NCBI GenBank assembly: GCA_900321145.1
Contig: ONVB01000244.1
Location: 1 to 6,509 of the forward strand
DNA from: an uncultured Eubacteriales bacterium
GTDB lineage: Bacteria; Bacillota; Clostridia; Lachnospirales; Lachnospiraceae
Length of the DNA: 6,509 nucleotides
Direction: 5' to 3'
Every line of letters starts with the position of its first letter. Position 1 is the stretch's first letter. A program made the translations under genes and the position numbers. Positions 1-6,306 of this stretch are shown in pieces. The notes under the pieces were generated by a model that was not told the DNA's origin, searched no databases, and was given only the letters and a program-made list of their open reading frames with translations.

Positions 1-492
1 CAGTCTCTCGATCAGCTTCAGTGAAAAATCGATCGCGGTTCCGACACCTCTGCTTGTCACAAACTGTCCGTCACTCACAACAGTCTCCTTGCTGATCTTT
101 GCGCCCAAAAGCTGATCCTCACATCCCGGATAACAGGTAGCGGTTATGCCCTTGAGCAATCCCATCTCACCGTATACTGTCGGTGCGGCACAGATGGCAG
201 CAAGCAGCTTGCCCTCATCCTTCGCCTTTATTATAAGCTCGGCGAGACCCTTATGCTCCTTCAGATGCTTCGTGCCCGGCATACCGCCCGGAAGCACGAT
301 ACAGTCGGCATCTCCCGCATCCTCAAACAGCTTATCCATGCCTACTCTTATCCCGCGAGCTCCCTTTACCTCAAGGCTCCCGGTGACGGATACCATATCA
401 GTCTCCACTCCGGCTCGTCTTAACAAATCAACCGCAGTCAATGCCTCAACCTCTTCAAAGCCTTCGGCAAAAAACATATTTACCTTACTCAT
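1..492 (-). CDS. DJ-1/PfpI-family protein (3' end cut by window edge)
   Basis: 164 residues are visible, starting MSKVNMFFAEGFEEVEA. The frame is open to the window edge; family members are usually about 180-190 residues, so roughly the last 20 are missing. The nucleophile elbow AAICAAPTV places the conserved cysteine at Cys101. Glu16 in the GFEEVEA segment matches the glutamate that pairs with that cysteine in DJ-1 (human Cys106/Glu18). The VLPGG turn lies at residues 66-70. The start is fixed by a strong AAGGAGG site (501-507) eight bases before the ATG. The protein is expected to be cytoplasmic, in the group that includes DJ-1, YajL and ThiJ-like proteins, with reported roles in carbonyl or oxidative stress protection, deglycase or glyoxalase activity; the exact activity cannot be read from sequence. 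It is divergent from the CYTH gene, and I see no convincing promoter for it in the intergenic region. Family call is firm, function is not. Confidence 0.9.
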   Translation of the reverse strand, partial: MSKVNMFFAEGFEEVEALTAVDLLRRAGVETDMVSVTGSLEVKGARGIRVGMDKLFEDAGDADCIVLPGGMPGTKHLKEHKGLAELIIKAKDEGKLLAAICAAPTVYGEMGLLKGITATCYPGCEDQLLGAKISKETVVSDGQFVTSRGVGTAIDFSLKLIERL

Positions 493-500
493 ATACCTGT

Positions 501-507
501 CCTCCTT
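501..507 (-). promoter_or_regulatory. Ribosome binding site of the DJ-1-family gene
   Basis: On the minus strand this reads AAGGAGG, a near-perfect Shine-Dalgarno sequence eight bases before the ATG at 492. It decides the start of the truncated DJ-1-family gene. Confidence 0.85.
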
Positions 508-579
508 AAATATCCTTCGCTATGTTCGGGATGATTTCGCTTCAACCGAAAGAATATATTATCCTTGCATCAAATTTAA

Positions 580-608
580 TTGCCTGTAAGCAGCATTAAG
601 TATATAAT
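580..608 (+). promoter_or_regulatory. Sigma-A promoter for the CYTH gene
   Basis: A -35 element TTGCCT (580-585, four of six consensus bases) is followed by a 17-base spacer and a perfect -10 element TATAAT (603-608). Transcription would begin near 615, leaving a leader of about 28 bases that carries the ribosome binding site GAAAGGA (628-634) before the ATG at 643. Spacing and position fit a housekeeping promoter for the CYTH gene. No operator could be identified. Confidence 0.75.
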
Positions 609-642
609 AGTTTAGTATTTTTGTAAAGAAAGGATATACGTT

Positions 643-1158
643 ATGGAGATAGAAAGGAAGTTTTTATTAAGCAGTCTGCCTGAGCTTGAACAAGCCTATT
701 GCTACCGCATAGAGCAGGCTTATGTGGAAACCGATCCCGTGATCAGAGTCAGGCTTCGCGCGGATATCAGCGCCGACGGAGCCCTCGGAAAAGAAAGATA
801 TATATTAACGGTCAAGACCGGAGGCCTTATGGCACACGAGGAGTTCGAGACGGATATAAGCAAAGAGGCTTATGAAAGACTTTGCGCCAAAGCATGCGGA
901 AATGTGATCACCAAGGACAGATACATCCTTCCGCTTGAGGACGATCTGAAGCTCGAGCTTGACATCTTCCACGGAGCATTTGAGGGATTGGTCCTCGGCG
1001 AGGTGGAATTTCCGAGCGAAGAAAAAGCCCGTGACTACACCCCTCCTTCATATATAAAGGAGGATGTGACCATGGACGGGCGTTTTCACAATAACCGTAT
1101 GAGTATGATGAGCAGCGAAGAGATTGAAGCCCTGCTCAGTTCTGTTCATCAGCTTTGA
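643..1158 (+). CDS. CYTH domain / triphosphate tunnel metalloenzyme family protein
   Basis: This 171-residue protein opens with the CYTH signature ExExK (Glu2, Glu4, Lys6 in MEIERKFLL). The alternating charged residues expected to line the beta-barrel tunnel follow: Arg35, Arg37 and Arg39 in IRVRLR, Lys58 in LTVKTG, Glu68 and Glu70 in EEFET, Arg93, Glu105 and Asp107 in LELDIF, and Glu120 and Glu122 in LGEVEF. Length matches the compact stand-alone bacterial TTM proteins, such as the Nitrosomonas and Clostridium thermocellum enzymes, which hydrolyse inorganic tripolyphosphate or nucleotide triphosphates with a divalent metal. By analogy this is a soluble cytoplasmic triphosphatase; adenylate cyclase activity (CyaB type) is possible but less likely. 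Start: ATG eight bases after GAAAGGA. It has its own promoter, and its last 23 bases overlap the convergent DUF1189 gene. Confidence 0.9.
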   Translation: MEIERKFLLSSLPELEQAYCYRIEQAYVETDPVIRVRLRADISADGALGKERYILTVKTGGLMAHEEFETDISKEAYERLCAKACGNVITKDRYILPLEDDLKLELDIFHGAFEGLVLGEVEFPSEEKARDYTPPSYIKEDVTMDGRFHNNRMSMMSSEEIEALLSSVHQL

Positions 1159-1909
1159 ACGAAGCTATGGCAGCGGTTATCATATGCACAGTGATAAATA
1201 TACCTACTCCGCTGACTATAAAGCCCGGGATAAGTCCGAGCGCACTGTTAAAGTTTGAGATGACAAAGGCGAGGCTCTCTCCGTAGAAGCTTATCATGAA
1301 AAGCTCCGCGAACGAAAGCCTTAGGTCCAGCTGTCTTATAAGCAGCTTCAAAATCCCCGCAAGTATAAGCGCTATTACTGCGTACTTTATAAAGTTCGCC
1401 ATGAAAGAGACCACAAGTCCGAGCACAAGATACGCATATATATACGGAACCGCATTTACCAGGTCATCGTTTGTAAAGTTCTCGGGAAGGATCGTCGAAA
1501 GCGGCATTTTTCCGTAGTTACCCACCTCTCCGCCGTAGGATATGTTCAGTGAAAGCTTGCGCGCTCCTATCGCCACGTAGGCGCCCTCCGCGCGCATACG
1601 GCTTTCGCCGACCTCGTCCGCCTCCGTGTTGATTATGATATGCACTCCGTTTATCGAGAGCATAAACGGTCTCTCGGATACCAGTGCATCAGACTTATAC
1701 TCAAGCTTAGGCATCTCCTCGGAGAAGAGCTTGGTAAAGCCTCCGAAACCCGCTATGGACGAAGCGACCGGAATGATATACCCTACCAGACTCAGGATAA
1801 ACATCATCACAGCAACATAGGCTGCAGAACGGCGTCCCGTGAGTTCTATCAGTTCCTTATATTTACGTGGCTTAAACATGCCGTAAACTATCTGTTCGGA
1901 AAAAGTCAT
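1136..1909 (-). CDS. DUF1189 family integral membrane protein
   Basis: 257 residues with the layout I recognise as DUF1189. A short cytoplasmic N-terminus (FSEQIVYGMFKPRKYKEL, residues 3-20) precedes a membrane helix at about 30-51. An extracytoplasmic region of about 100 residues follows (52-153), including the NGVHIIINTEADE segment typical of the family. The C-terminal part is hydrophobic, with a stretch at 153-191 that can hold two helices, then helices near 200-218 and 224-249. The molecular function of the family is not established. The ATG is two bases after the TAG of the kinase-like gene, and the ribosome binding site lies inside that gene, so translation is probably coupled. It is the last gene of the leftward cluster and overlaps the CYTH gene 3' end. 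Family assignment is from remembered motif similarity. Confidence 0.75.
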   Translation of the reverse strand: MTFSEQIVYGMFKPRKYKELIELTGRRSAAYVAVMMFILSLVGYIIPVASSIAGFGGFTKLFSEEMPKLEYKSDALVSERPFMLSINGVHIIINTEADEVGESRMRAEGAYVAIGARKLSLNISYGGEVGNYGKMPLSTILPENFTNDDLVNAVPYIYAYLVLGLVVSFMANFIKYAVIALILAGILKLLIRQLDLRLSFAELFMISFYGESLAFVISNFNSALGLIPGFIVSGVGIFITVHMITAAIASFKADEQN

Positions 1910-1911
1910 AG

Positions 1912-3711
1912 CTACCTCTCTTCCTTCATCTCAAACCCCGCCTTCGGGATCATGACAGACACTATCGTTCCCTTGTCGGGCTTGTTCTTAACCTCGATCA
2001 TGCCGCCACACATCTTCTTCAATACTTTCTTTATATCCCTGTAGCTTTCCTTGCCGGTGAATCTCCTGTCCGGCCCCAGGCCGCTGCCGTTATCGACTAT
2101 CTGTATCACATAGCAGTCAAGCCTTTCATAGCTTCTCATCACTATCTTTCCGGGATTATCTCCCGAAAGCGCTCCGTTAGTAACGGCATTTTCGACCAAT
2201 GGTTCTATCGTATTAAACGGAACATTAAAATCTATTATCTTATCCTCCACGATGCAATCAAGTCCGGGATGGTTTCTCTCCTGCATGCCGAGGTAGGACT
2301 TTATATATTTTAGCTCCTCCGCAAAAGGAACCATAGCCCTCTCGTTTGCGGTCTTCATATTATACTTCATATATACCGAGGTATCATATATCAGTCTTCC
2401 GTCCTCTTCACTGAAGGCCTTCACACTGTTCATGGCGGTATTCATGGTGCTGAAGATAAACCTGGTATTCAGACGTTTTATCGCATGCGACTTCTCCTGC
2501 TCCACATTTTCGAGAGCATAATCCCTCTCCTTCGTCACCTGGGCAGCCATGGTCTTTTCCGTTGATATCATGATCATTGCCATAAATACAAAGAGTCCCG
2601 CAGTAAGCACCATACCGTCACAGGTTCTGTAGAATTCAAACAGGGACAGAACCGCCTCAAGCACACACGCAGCAGTCAGCACCAGATTGGCCATAAGCGC
2701 CGACACTATGGTTTTATCCGAATAGACATCCGCAGCAAGATACATGATGAGCGAAAGTATCAAAAGTCCTACAGTTATGAAGACCTTCGTTACACCCATG
2801 AAAGAAGCAAAATCCATCACATAGAGCATCTGAAACACTATGCCCGTCAGCATGAATACAGAGAAAACATATATGCCCACGTCAAGTATACCCGCCAGGC
2901 GCCTCTTTATGGCAAAGCACCTTATATGCATCAGATAAAGAATCGGCATGAGCAAAAGAAGCACCATACTGCTCATATATATCCCGAATACATTTCCCGT
3001 GACAAGCTCCATGATCGGATTCGAAAGGATGCTCCACAGCGAAGTGACGAAGACAAAGGCAAATGCATAGCCCGAACGCTTCCTGTCTATCTCCGCACGC
3101 TTATCCATGACTAACGCAACAGACAAAATGACTGATATGATCAACAGCGTAATGGAGATCACAAAGCTCATACCGTTTGACTTGACGATAGACGCCGCCA
3201 CATCTCCTTTTGTACTGACGGATATCTCGGGGATCATACCGCTGTACTTTTTATAACCCGATGAAAGATATATCGCTATAACATCTCCGGGCTCGGCATT
3301 TCCTATAGGTACCAGATGAGTCTTCGGCACAGCCGTCTTGATAACCCTGTTATCATTTAACACACCATATTCATATACTCTATCCTCACCCACGGTTACG
3401 ATCACATTCTGGAACATAGTCTTAAAGGTAAGAACAGACTTTTCATTTATCCCCTCCGGCGCCACATGCATTATCGTGACTATATCTCCGGCTGAGGCAT
3501 CACTCTTATACGGAAGCGAGATCATCCGGTCATTTTCACTCTCAAAGTCACGAAGTATCCAGTTCGTACTGAACTTATCGGGCTGCTCGCTGCTTATACG
3601 CTCCGACTTTGCCGGAGCAAAGACAAACGAGAAAAGAAATATGCAGATCAGGCCGACCGCACAGGCTATAAGTACTATATAATTAAGTGATTTAAGCTTC
3701 TTCTTGTTCAT
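1912..3711 (-). CDS. LytS-type 7TM sensor kinase homologue lacking the phospho-acceptor histidine
   Basis: 599 residues from the ATG at 3711; a GTG at 3726 would add five but has no usable ribosome binding site. Order of parts: basic N-terminus and helix 9-31; beta-rich extracytoplasmic domain 32-180; seven helices at about 181-201, 214-232, 240-262, 274-298, 307-328, 334-358 and 365-383; a charged, probably coiled segment 385-412; a His_kinase-like dimerisation region from 413; and an HATPase domain at about 498-590. In the ATPase domain I see EPLVENA (Asn508, N box), DNGSGLG (Asp540) and KGT (Gly581, Thr582). The motif that should read NPHFLFNTLN reads NTRFIFSTMN: the phosphorylated histidine is Arg417, codon AGG at 2461-2463. 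The GIGLxNV-type lid is also unrecognisable. Intact relatives autophosphorylate and signal to LytTR-type regulators. This one may instead act as a partner, decoy or ATP-dependent conformational sensor. No response regulator is adjacent. Confidence 0.85.
   Translation of the reverse strand: MNKKKLKSLNYIVLIACAVGLICIFLFSFVFAPAKSERISSEQPDKFSTNWILRDFESENDRMISLPYKSDASAGDIVTIMHVAPEGINEKSVLTFKTMFQNVIVTVGEDRVYEYGVLNDNRVIKTAVPKTHLVPIGNAEPGDVIAIYLSSGYKKYSGMIPEISVSTKGDVAASIVKSNGMSFVISITLLIISVILSVALVMDKRAEIDRKRSGYAFAFVFVTSLWSILSNPIMELVTGNVFGIYMSSMVLLLLMPILYLMHIRCFAIKRRLAGILDVGIYVFSVFMLTGIVFQMLYVMDFASFMGVTKVFITVGLLILSLIMYLAADVYSDKTIVSALMANLVLTAACVLEAVLSLFEFYRTCDGMVLTAGLFVFMAMIMISTEKTMAAQVTKERDYALENVEQEKSHAIKRLNTRFIFSTMNTAMNSVKAFSEEDGRLIYDTSVYMKYNMKTANERAMVPFAEELKYIKSYLGMQERNHPGLDCIVEDKIIDFNVPFNTIEPLVENAVTNGALSGDNPGKIVMRSYERLDCYVIQIVDNGSGLGPDRRFTGKESYRDIKKVLKKMCGGMIEVKNKPDKGTIVSVMIPKAGFEMKEER
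1915..1920 (-). promoter_or_regulatory. Ribosome binding site of the DUF1189 gene, inside the upstream gene
   Basis: On the minus strand this reads GAGAGG, five bases before the ATG at 1909. It lies within the final Glu-Arg codons of the kinase-like gene, so ribosomes finishing that gene arrive on top of the next start site. This supports translational coupling of the two membrane proteins. Confidence 0.6.
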
Positions 3712-3753
3712 ATCGGAAATATGCACTCCATGTCATTTATCGGTAATGCTTTT

Positions 3754-4551
3754 TTACACCAGCTCAAAGTGCTCCAAAGCTTTTTTTATACCGTCATTTT
3801 CCACAGTGTCCGTAACATACATAGCCACTTCAAGGATCTCCGGTGAGCTGTTTCCCATGGCTATACTGTGCGGCACACATGTCATCATATCCATATCGTT
3901 GTTGGAATCTCCGAACACATAGACATCCTCCTTAGTCACACCGTAGTACTTTATCAGATAATCTATGCCTGTAGCTTTAGAGTGTCCGAGCGGCACACAC
4001 TCGGCAAAGCTTGTCCCGTGTCTTATGGGATTAAAGTATCTGCTTACATAGTCATAAAACTCATCTATATGAGCATTTCCATCGTAATACCATGCAGTAA
4101 ACTTGTCAAACAGAAAATCCCCGGACTCTATGTCATCCACAACCTTACCGCCAAGGCTGATAAAATACTTCAATGTATCCGTGATCCATGCCGCACGGTC
4201 GTCCATCATATCTTTATCAAAGCAGGTCAGGCACTCATGCTCAAACATGGCATGTATGTCCCACTCTCTTAAGTGCCTTGCGATATCATAGCAAAGCTCC
4301 CTGTCAAGCTTATGGTTATACAGTACCCTGTCTCCCTCGCTTATATAAAGTCCGCAGCCGCAGACCATACCGTCGAAGCCGACATCGCAGATGTACTTCG
4401 GTATATTTACCCTGGTCCTTCCCGAATTGATGAAGGCCTTGTGCCCTTTTGTACGCGCGGCTTTTATTGCTTCCGCGGCACTTTCGGGAAGAAGCCTCCT
4501 CTTATCTTCGGTTATCAGGGTTCCGTCTATATCAAAAAATAATAGTTTCAT
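3754..4551 (-). CDS. Cof-type HAD-IIB phosphatase, candidate riboflavin-pathway phosphatase
   Basis: 265 residues with all four HAD motifs. Motif I is DIDGT (nucleophile Asp7, acid Asp9), motif II is NSGR (Ser43), motif III is Lys192 in SKATGI, and motif IV is GDSNNDMDM (Asp215, Asp219). The long insert between motifs II and III (about 85-185) is a type C2B cap, placing it with Cof-like soluble sugar-phosphate and flavin-pathway phosphatases. The start is the ATG at 4551, giving the usual MKLLFFDIDGTL beginning, with a modest GAGAG ribosome binding site. An upstream in-frame start at 4617 would add 22 residues unlike the family and overlap ribH, so it is rejected. It begins 14 bases after ribH. 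Known enzymes that dephosphorylate 5-amino-6-(5-phosphoribitylamino)uracil (B. subtilis YcsE, YwtE, YitU; E. coli YigB, YbjI) are HAD proteins, so that role is a strong inference from position, not shown by sequence. Confidence 0.88.
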   Translation of the reverse strand: MKLLFFDIDGTLITEDKRRLLPESAAEAIKAARTKGHKAFINSGRTRVNIPKYICDVGFDGMVCGCGLYISEGDRVLYNHKLDRELCYDIARHLREWDIHAMFEHECLTCFDKDMMDDRAAWITDTLKYFISLGGKVVDDIESGDFLFDKFTAWYYDGNAHIDEFYDYVSRYFNPIRHGTSFAECVPLGHSKATGIDYLIKYYGVTKEDVYVFGDSNNDMDMMTCVPHSIAMGNSSPEILEVAMYVTDTVENDGIKKALEHFELV

Positions 4552-4565
4552 TTTTTTCTCTCGGT

Positions 4566-5060
4566 TTATCTGATCTTCTTCATAAGGTCTATCATCTCCA
4601 AAGCACCCAAGGCACAATCATAGCCCTTATTGCCTGCCTTGGTACCGGCACGCTCCACAGCCTGCTCTATATTATCTGTGGTCAGTATTCCGAACATAAC
4701 CGGGACTCCGCTTGAAAGCGAAGCCTGGGCAACTCCCTTTGATACCTCCGCACACACATAGTCATAATGACTTGTCGCGCCTCTTATAACCGCGCCGAGG
4801 GCGATGATCGCATCATACTCTCCCGACTCTGCCATGGTCTTTGCGACAAGGGGTATCTCAAATGCTCCCGGAACCCAGGCGAGGGTTATGTCGTCATCTG
4901 CCACACCGTGTCTGACAAGCGCATCCTGCGCACCTCCTATAAGCTTGCTCACGATAAATTCGTTGAACCTTGAAGCCACTATACCGATCTTAGGAGCCTT
5001 CGAGCCGTCTATATTGCCGTTTACATTTCCCACTACCATATTTCCTTCGATTTTCTTCAT
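4566..5060 (-). CDS. ribH: 6,7-dimethyl-8-ribityllumazine synthase
   Basis: 164 residues, normal family length. It condenses 5-amino-6-ribitylaminouracil with 3,4-dihydroxy-2-butanone 4-phosphate to give lumazine, the penultimate step of riboflavin synthesis, in the cytoplasm. Diagnostic segments: SRFNEFI (30-36, ring-stacking region), VPGAFEIP (63-70, ribityl binding), GAVIRGATSHYDYVC (89-103) with the catalytic His98 (equivalent to B. subtilis His88), and a TTDNIEQAVERAGTKAGNKG stretch ending at residue 146 with phosphate-binding Arg137. All key residues are present. Start: ATG eight bases after a perfect AGGAGG at 5069-5074. It lies 32 bases downstream of ribBA and 14 bases upstream of the HAD gene, in one transcription unit. 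The first 20 or so residues are a slightly extended, less conserved lead-in. Confidence 0.97.
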   Translation of the reverse strand: MKKIEGNMVVGNVNGNIDGSKAPKIGIVASRFNEFIVSKLIGGAQDALVRHGVADDDITLAWVPGAFEIPLVAKTMAESGEYDAIIALGAVIRGATSHYDYVCAEVSKGVAQASLSSGVPVMFGILTTDNIEQAVERAGTKAGNKGYDCALGALEMIDLMKKIR

Positions 5061-5068
5061 CTTTCTTT

Positions 5069-5074
5069 CCTCCT
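5069..5074 (-). promoter_or_regulatory. Ribosome binding site of ribH
   Basis: On the minus strand this is a perfect AGGAGG, eight bases before the ATG at 5060. It lies in the 32-base gap after ribBA, so ribH can start translation independently of ribBA. No terminator hairpin was seen in this gap. Confidence 0.85.
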
Positions 5075-5092
5075 GATATTCTAAAATCCTTT

Positions 5093-6295
5093 TTATTCCA
5101 CATTTTTTAATATATGTCCCATCTTATCCTTCTTTGTCTTCAGGTAGAAGCTGTCGTACGGGCCCGGCTCCATCTCTATCGGCACTCTCTCGACGATCTC
5201 CAAATTGAACCCCTTAAGGCCGTATATCTTGAGCGGATTATTTGTAAGCAGCTTCAATTTCCTCGCCCCGAGGTCAACAAGGATCTGAGTACCTATGGTG
5301 TAGTCCCTTGCGTCCTCCGGGAAACCGAGCTTTAAGTTGGCCTCGACCGTATCGAGTCCCTGGTCCTGAAGCTCATAAGCCCTTATCTTATTGATAAGTC
5401 CTATGCCTCTTCCCTCCTGACGCATATAGAGAAGTATTCCCCTTCCCTCCTTAGCGATCATCTTCATGGCCGCATCGTACTGCTGCCCGCAGTCGCACCT
5501 TGCCGAGCCTAAAGCGTCACCCGTAAGGCACTCGGAATGAACTCTGCACAAAACCGGCTCGCCGTCAGTGATATCGCCCTTTACAAGAGCCACATGATGC
5601 TCACCGTTGAGCTTGTTCACATAGCCGTATATGGTAAATTCTCCGTATCTCGTAGGCATCTTCGCCTTGGCCACACACTCGACGAATACCTCATGCTCCT
5701 TACGGTACTGTACGAGCTTTTCCACCGTCGATATCTTAAGCTCATGCTTTTGGGCAAATGCTACAAGGTCGTCATATCTTGCCATCTCTCCATCTTCACG
5801 CATGATCTCGCAGCAAAGACCGACCGGCTTCAAACCCGCAAGCTTCATCAGATCTACGGTTGCCTCGGTATGACCTCTTCTCTCTATCACGCCTCCCGGC
5901 CTTGCCTCCAGCGGAAACATATGCCCCGGACGTCTAAAGTCCTCAGGCTTAGCTCCGTCCTCCACGAACTTTCTTGCGGTTATTCCACGCTCCGCAGCCG
6001 AGATACCGGTTGTCGTAGACACATGATCCACAGACACCGAAAATGCGGTGCAGTGATTGTCTGTATTGGTTATACACATCTGCGGAAGGTTCAGCTTATC
6101 GGTATACGCCGGATCCATCGGCATACAGATAAGCCCGCGGGCGTGCGCCGCCATAAAGTTCACATTCTCCGTGGTCGCGAACTCCGCGGCACAGATGACA
6201 TCGCCCTCGTTCTCGCGGTTCTCGTCATCCATGATCACTACGGGACGACCGAGCTTTAAGTCGGCGACTATTTCTTCGATAGTGTTAAGCTGCAT
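5093..6295 (-). CDS. ribBA: Bifunctional 3,4-dihydroxy-2-butanone 4-phosphate synthase / GTP cyclohydrolase II
   Basis: 400 residues, the usual length of the fused enzyme. The N-terminal half (about 1-200) is DHBP synthase, converting ribulose 5-phosphate to the four-carbon unit plus formate. It has DDENRENEGD (23-32, metal ligand Glu28), STTTGISAAERG (93-104), RPGHMFPL (122-129) and RRGHTEA (139-145, metal ligand His142). The C-terminal half (about 205-400) is GTP cyclohydrolase II. It has RVHSECLTGDALGSARCDCG (251-270), with zinc ligands Cys256, Cys267 and Cys269, then RQEGRGIGL (292-300) and TIGTQILVDLG (333-343). Both active sites look intact, so it should feed both branches of the pathway. 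Start: ATG five bases after AGGAGG; stop TAA. It follows ribE by nine bases and precedes ribH by 32. Confidence 0.97.
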   Translation of the reverse strand: MQLNTIEEIVADLKLGRPVVIMDDENRENEGDVICAAEFATTENVNFMAAHARGLICMPMDPAYTDKLNLPQMCITNTDNHCTAFSVSVDHVSTTTGISAAERGITARKFVEDGAKPEDFRRPGHMFPLEARPGGVIERRGHTEATVDLMKLAGLKPVGLCCEIMREDGEMARYDDLVAFAQKHELKISTVEKLVQYRKEHEVFVECVAKAKMPTRYGEFTIYGYVNKLNGEHHVALVKGDITDGEPVLCRVHSECLTGDALGSARCDCGQQYDAAMKMIAKEGRGILLYMRQEGRGIGLINKIRAYELQDQGLDTVEANLKLGFPEDARDYTIGTQILVDLGARKLKLLTNNPLKIYGLKGFNLEIVERVPIEMEPGPYDSFYLKTKKDKMGHILKNVE

Positions 6296-6300
6296 ATTAT

Positions 6301-6306
6301 CCTCCT
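6301..6306 (-). promoter_or_regulatory. Ribosome binding site of ribBA overlapping the ribE stop codon
   Basis: On the minus strand the sequence TAGGAGG joins the TAG stop of ribE (6307-6305) with a perfect AGGAGG, five bases before the ribBA ATG at 6295. The arrangement supports translational coupling and fixes the ribBA start. Confidence 0.85.

Larger units (their letters stand above)
493..642. other. Divergent intergenic region
   Basis: This 150-base AT-richer stretch separates the leftward DJ-1-family gene from the rightward CYTH gene. It holds the CYTH promoter and the ribosome binding sites of both genes. A 5-base inverted repeat, TTCGG (525-529) with CCGAA (546-550), lies in the presumed DJ-1 leader. 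It is too short and its loop too long to call a regulator site. A possible leftward -10 (GATAAT, complement of 558-563) has no acceptable -35 at 16-18 bases. Confidence 0.6.

Noticed and set aside
525..550. Inverted repeat TTCGG/CCGAA as an operator or terminator
   Set aside because: Only five base pairs with a 16-base loop and no T-run; expected by chance.
146..589. 147-codon rightward reading frame opposite the DJ-1-family gene
   Set aside because: It is antisense to a recognised gene, Ser/Thr/Pro-rich as expected of a shadow frame, and has no ribosome binding site.
556..590. Leftward promoter for the DJ-1-family gene
   Set aside because: GATAAT or TAATAT can be read as a -10, but no -35-like hexamer occurs at 16-18 bases.
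1912..3711. Kinase homologue as a pseudogene
   Set aside because: The frame is uninterrupted, the membrane and ATPase parts are coherent, and the loss is limited to specific catalytic motifs, which fits a degenerate but maintained protein better.
3774..3800. T-run GCTTTTTTTATACC near the HAD 3' end as a terminator
   Set aside because: It is the Lys-Lys codons of the HAD C-terminus (an A-run on the coding strand) with no preceding hairpin.
4552..4617. Longer start for the HAD protein adding 22 residues
   Set aside because: The extension overlaps ribH, is not family-like, and the ATG at 4551 gives the standard MKLLFFDIDGT beginning.
5537..6259. 240-codon rightward reading frame opposite ribBA
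   Set aside because: It lies fully antisense to a gene with intact catalytic motifs in both halves, and its His- and Arg-rich, low-complexity translation resembles no protein family.
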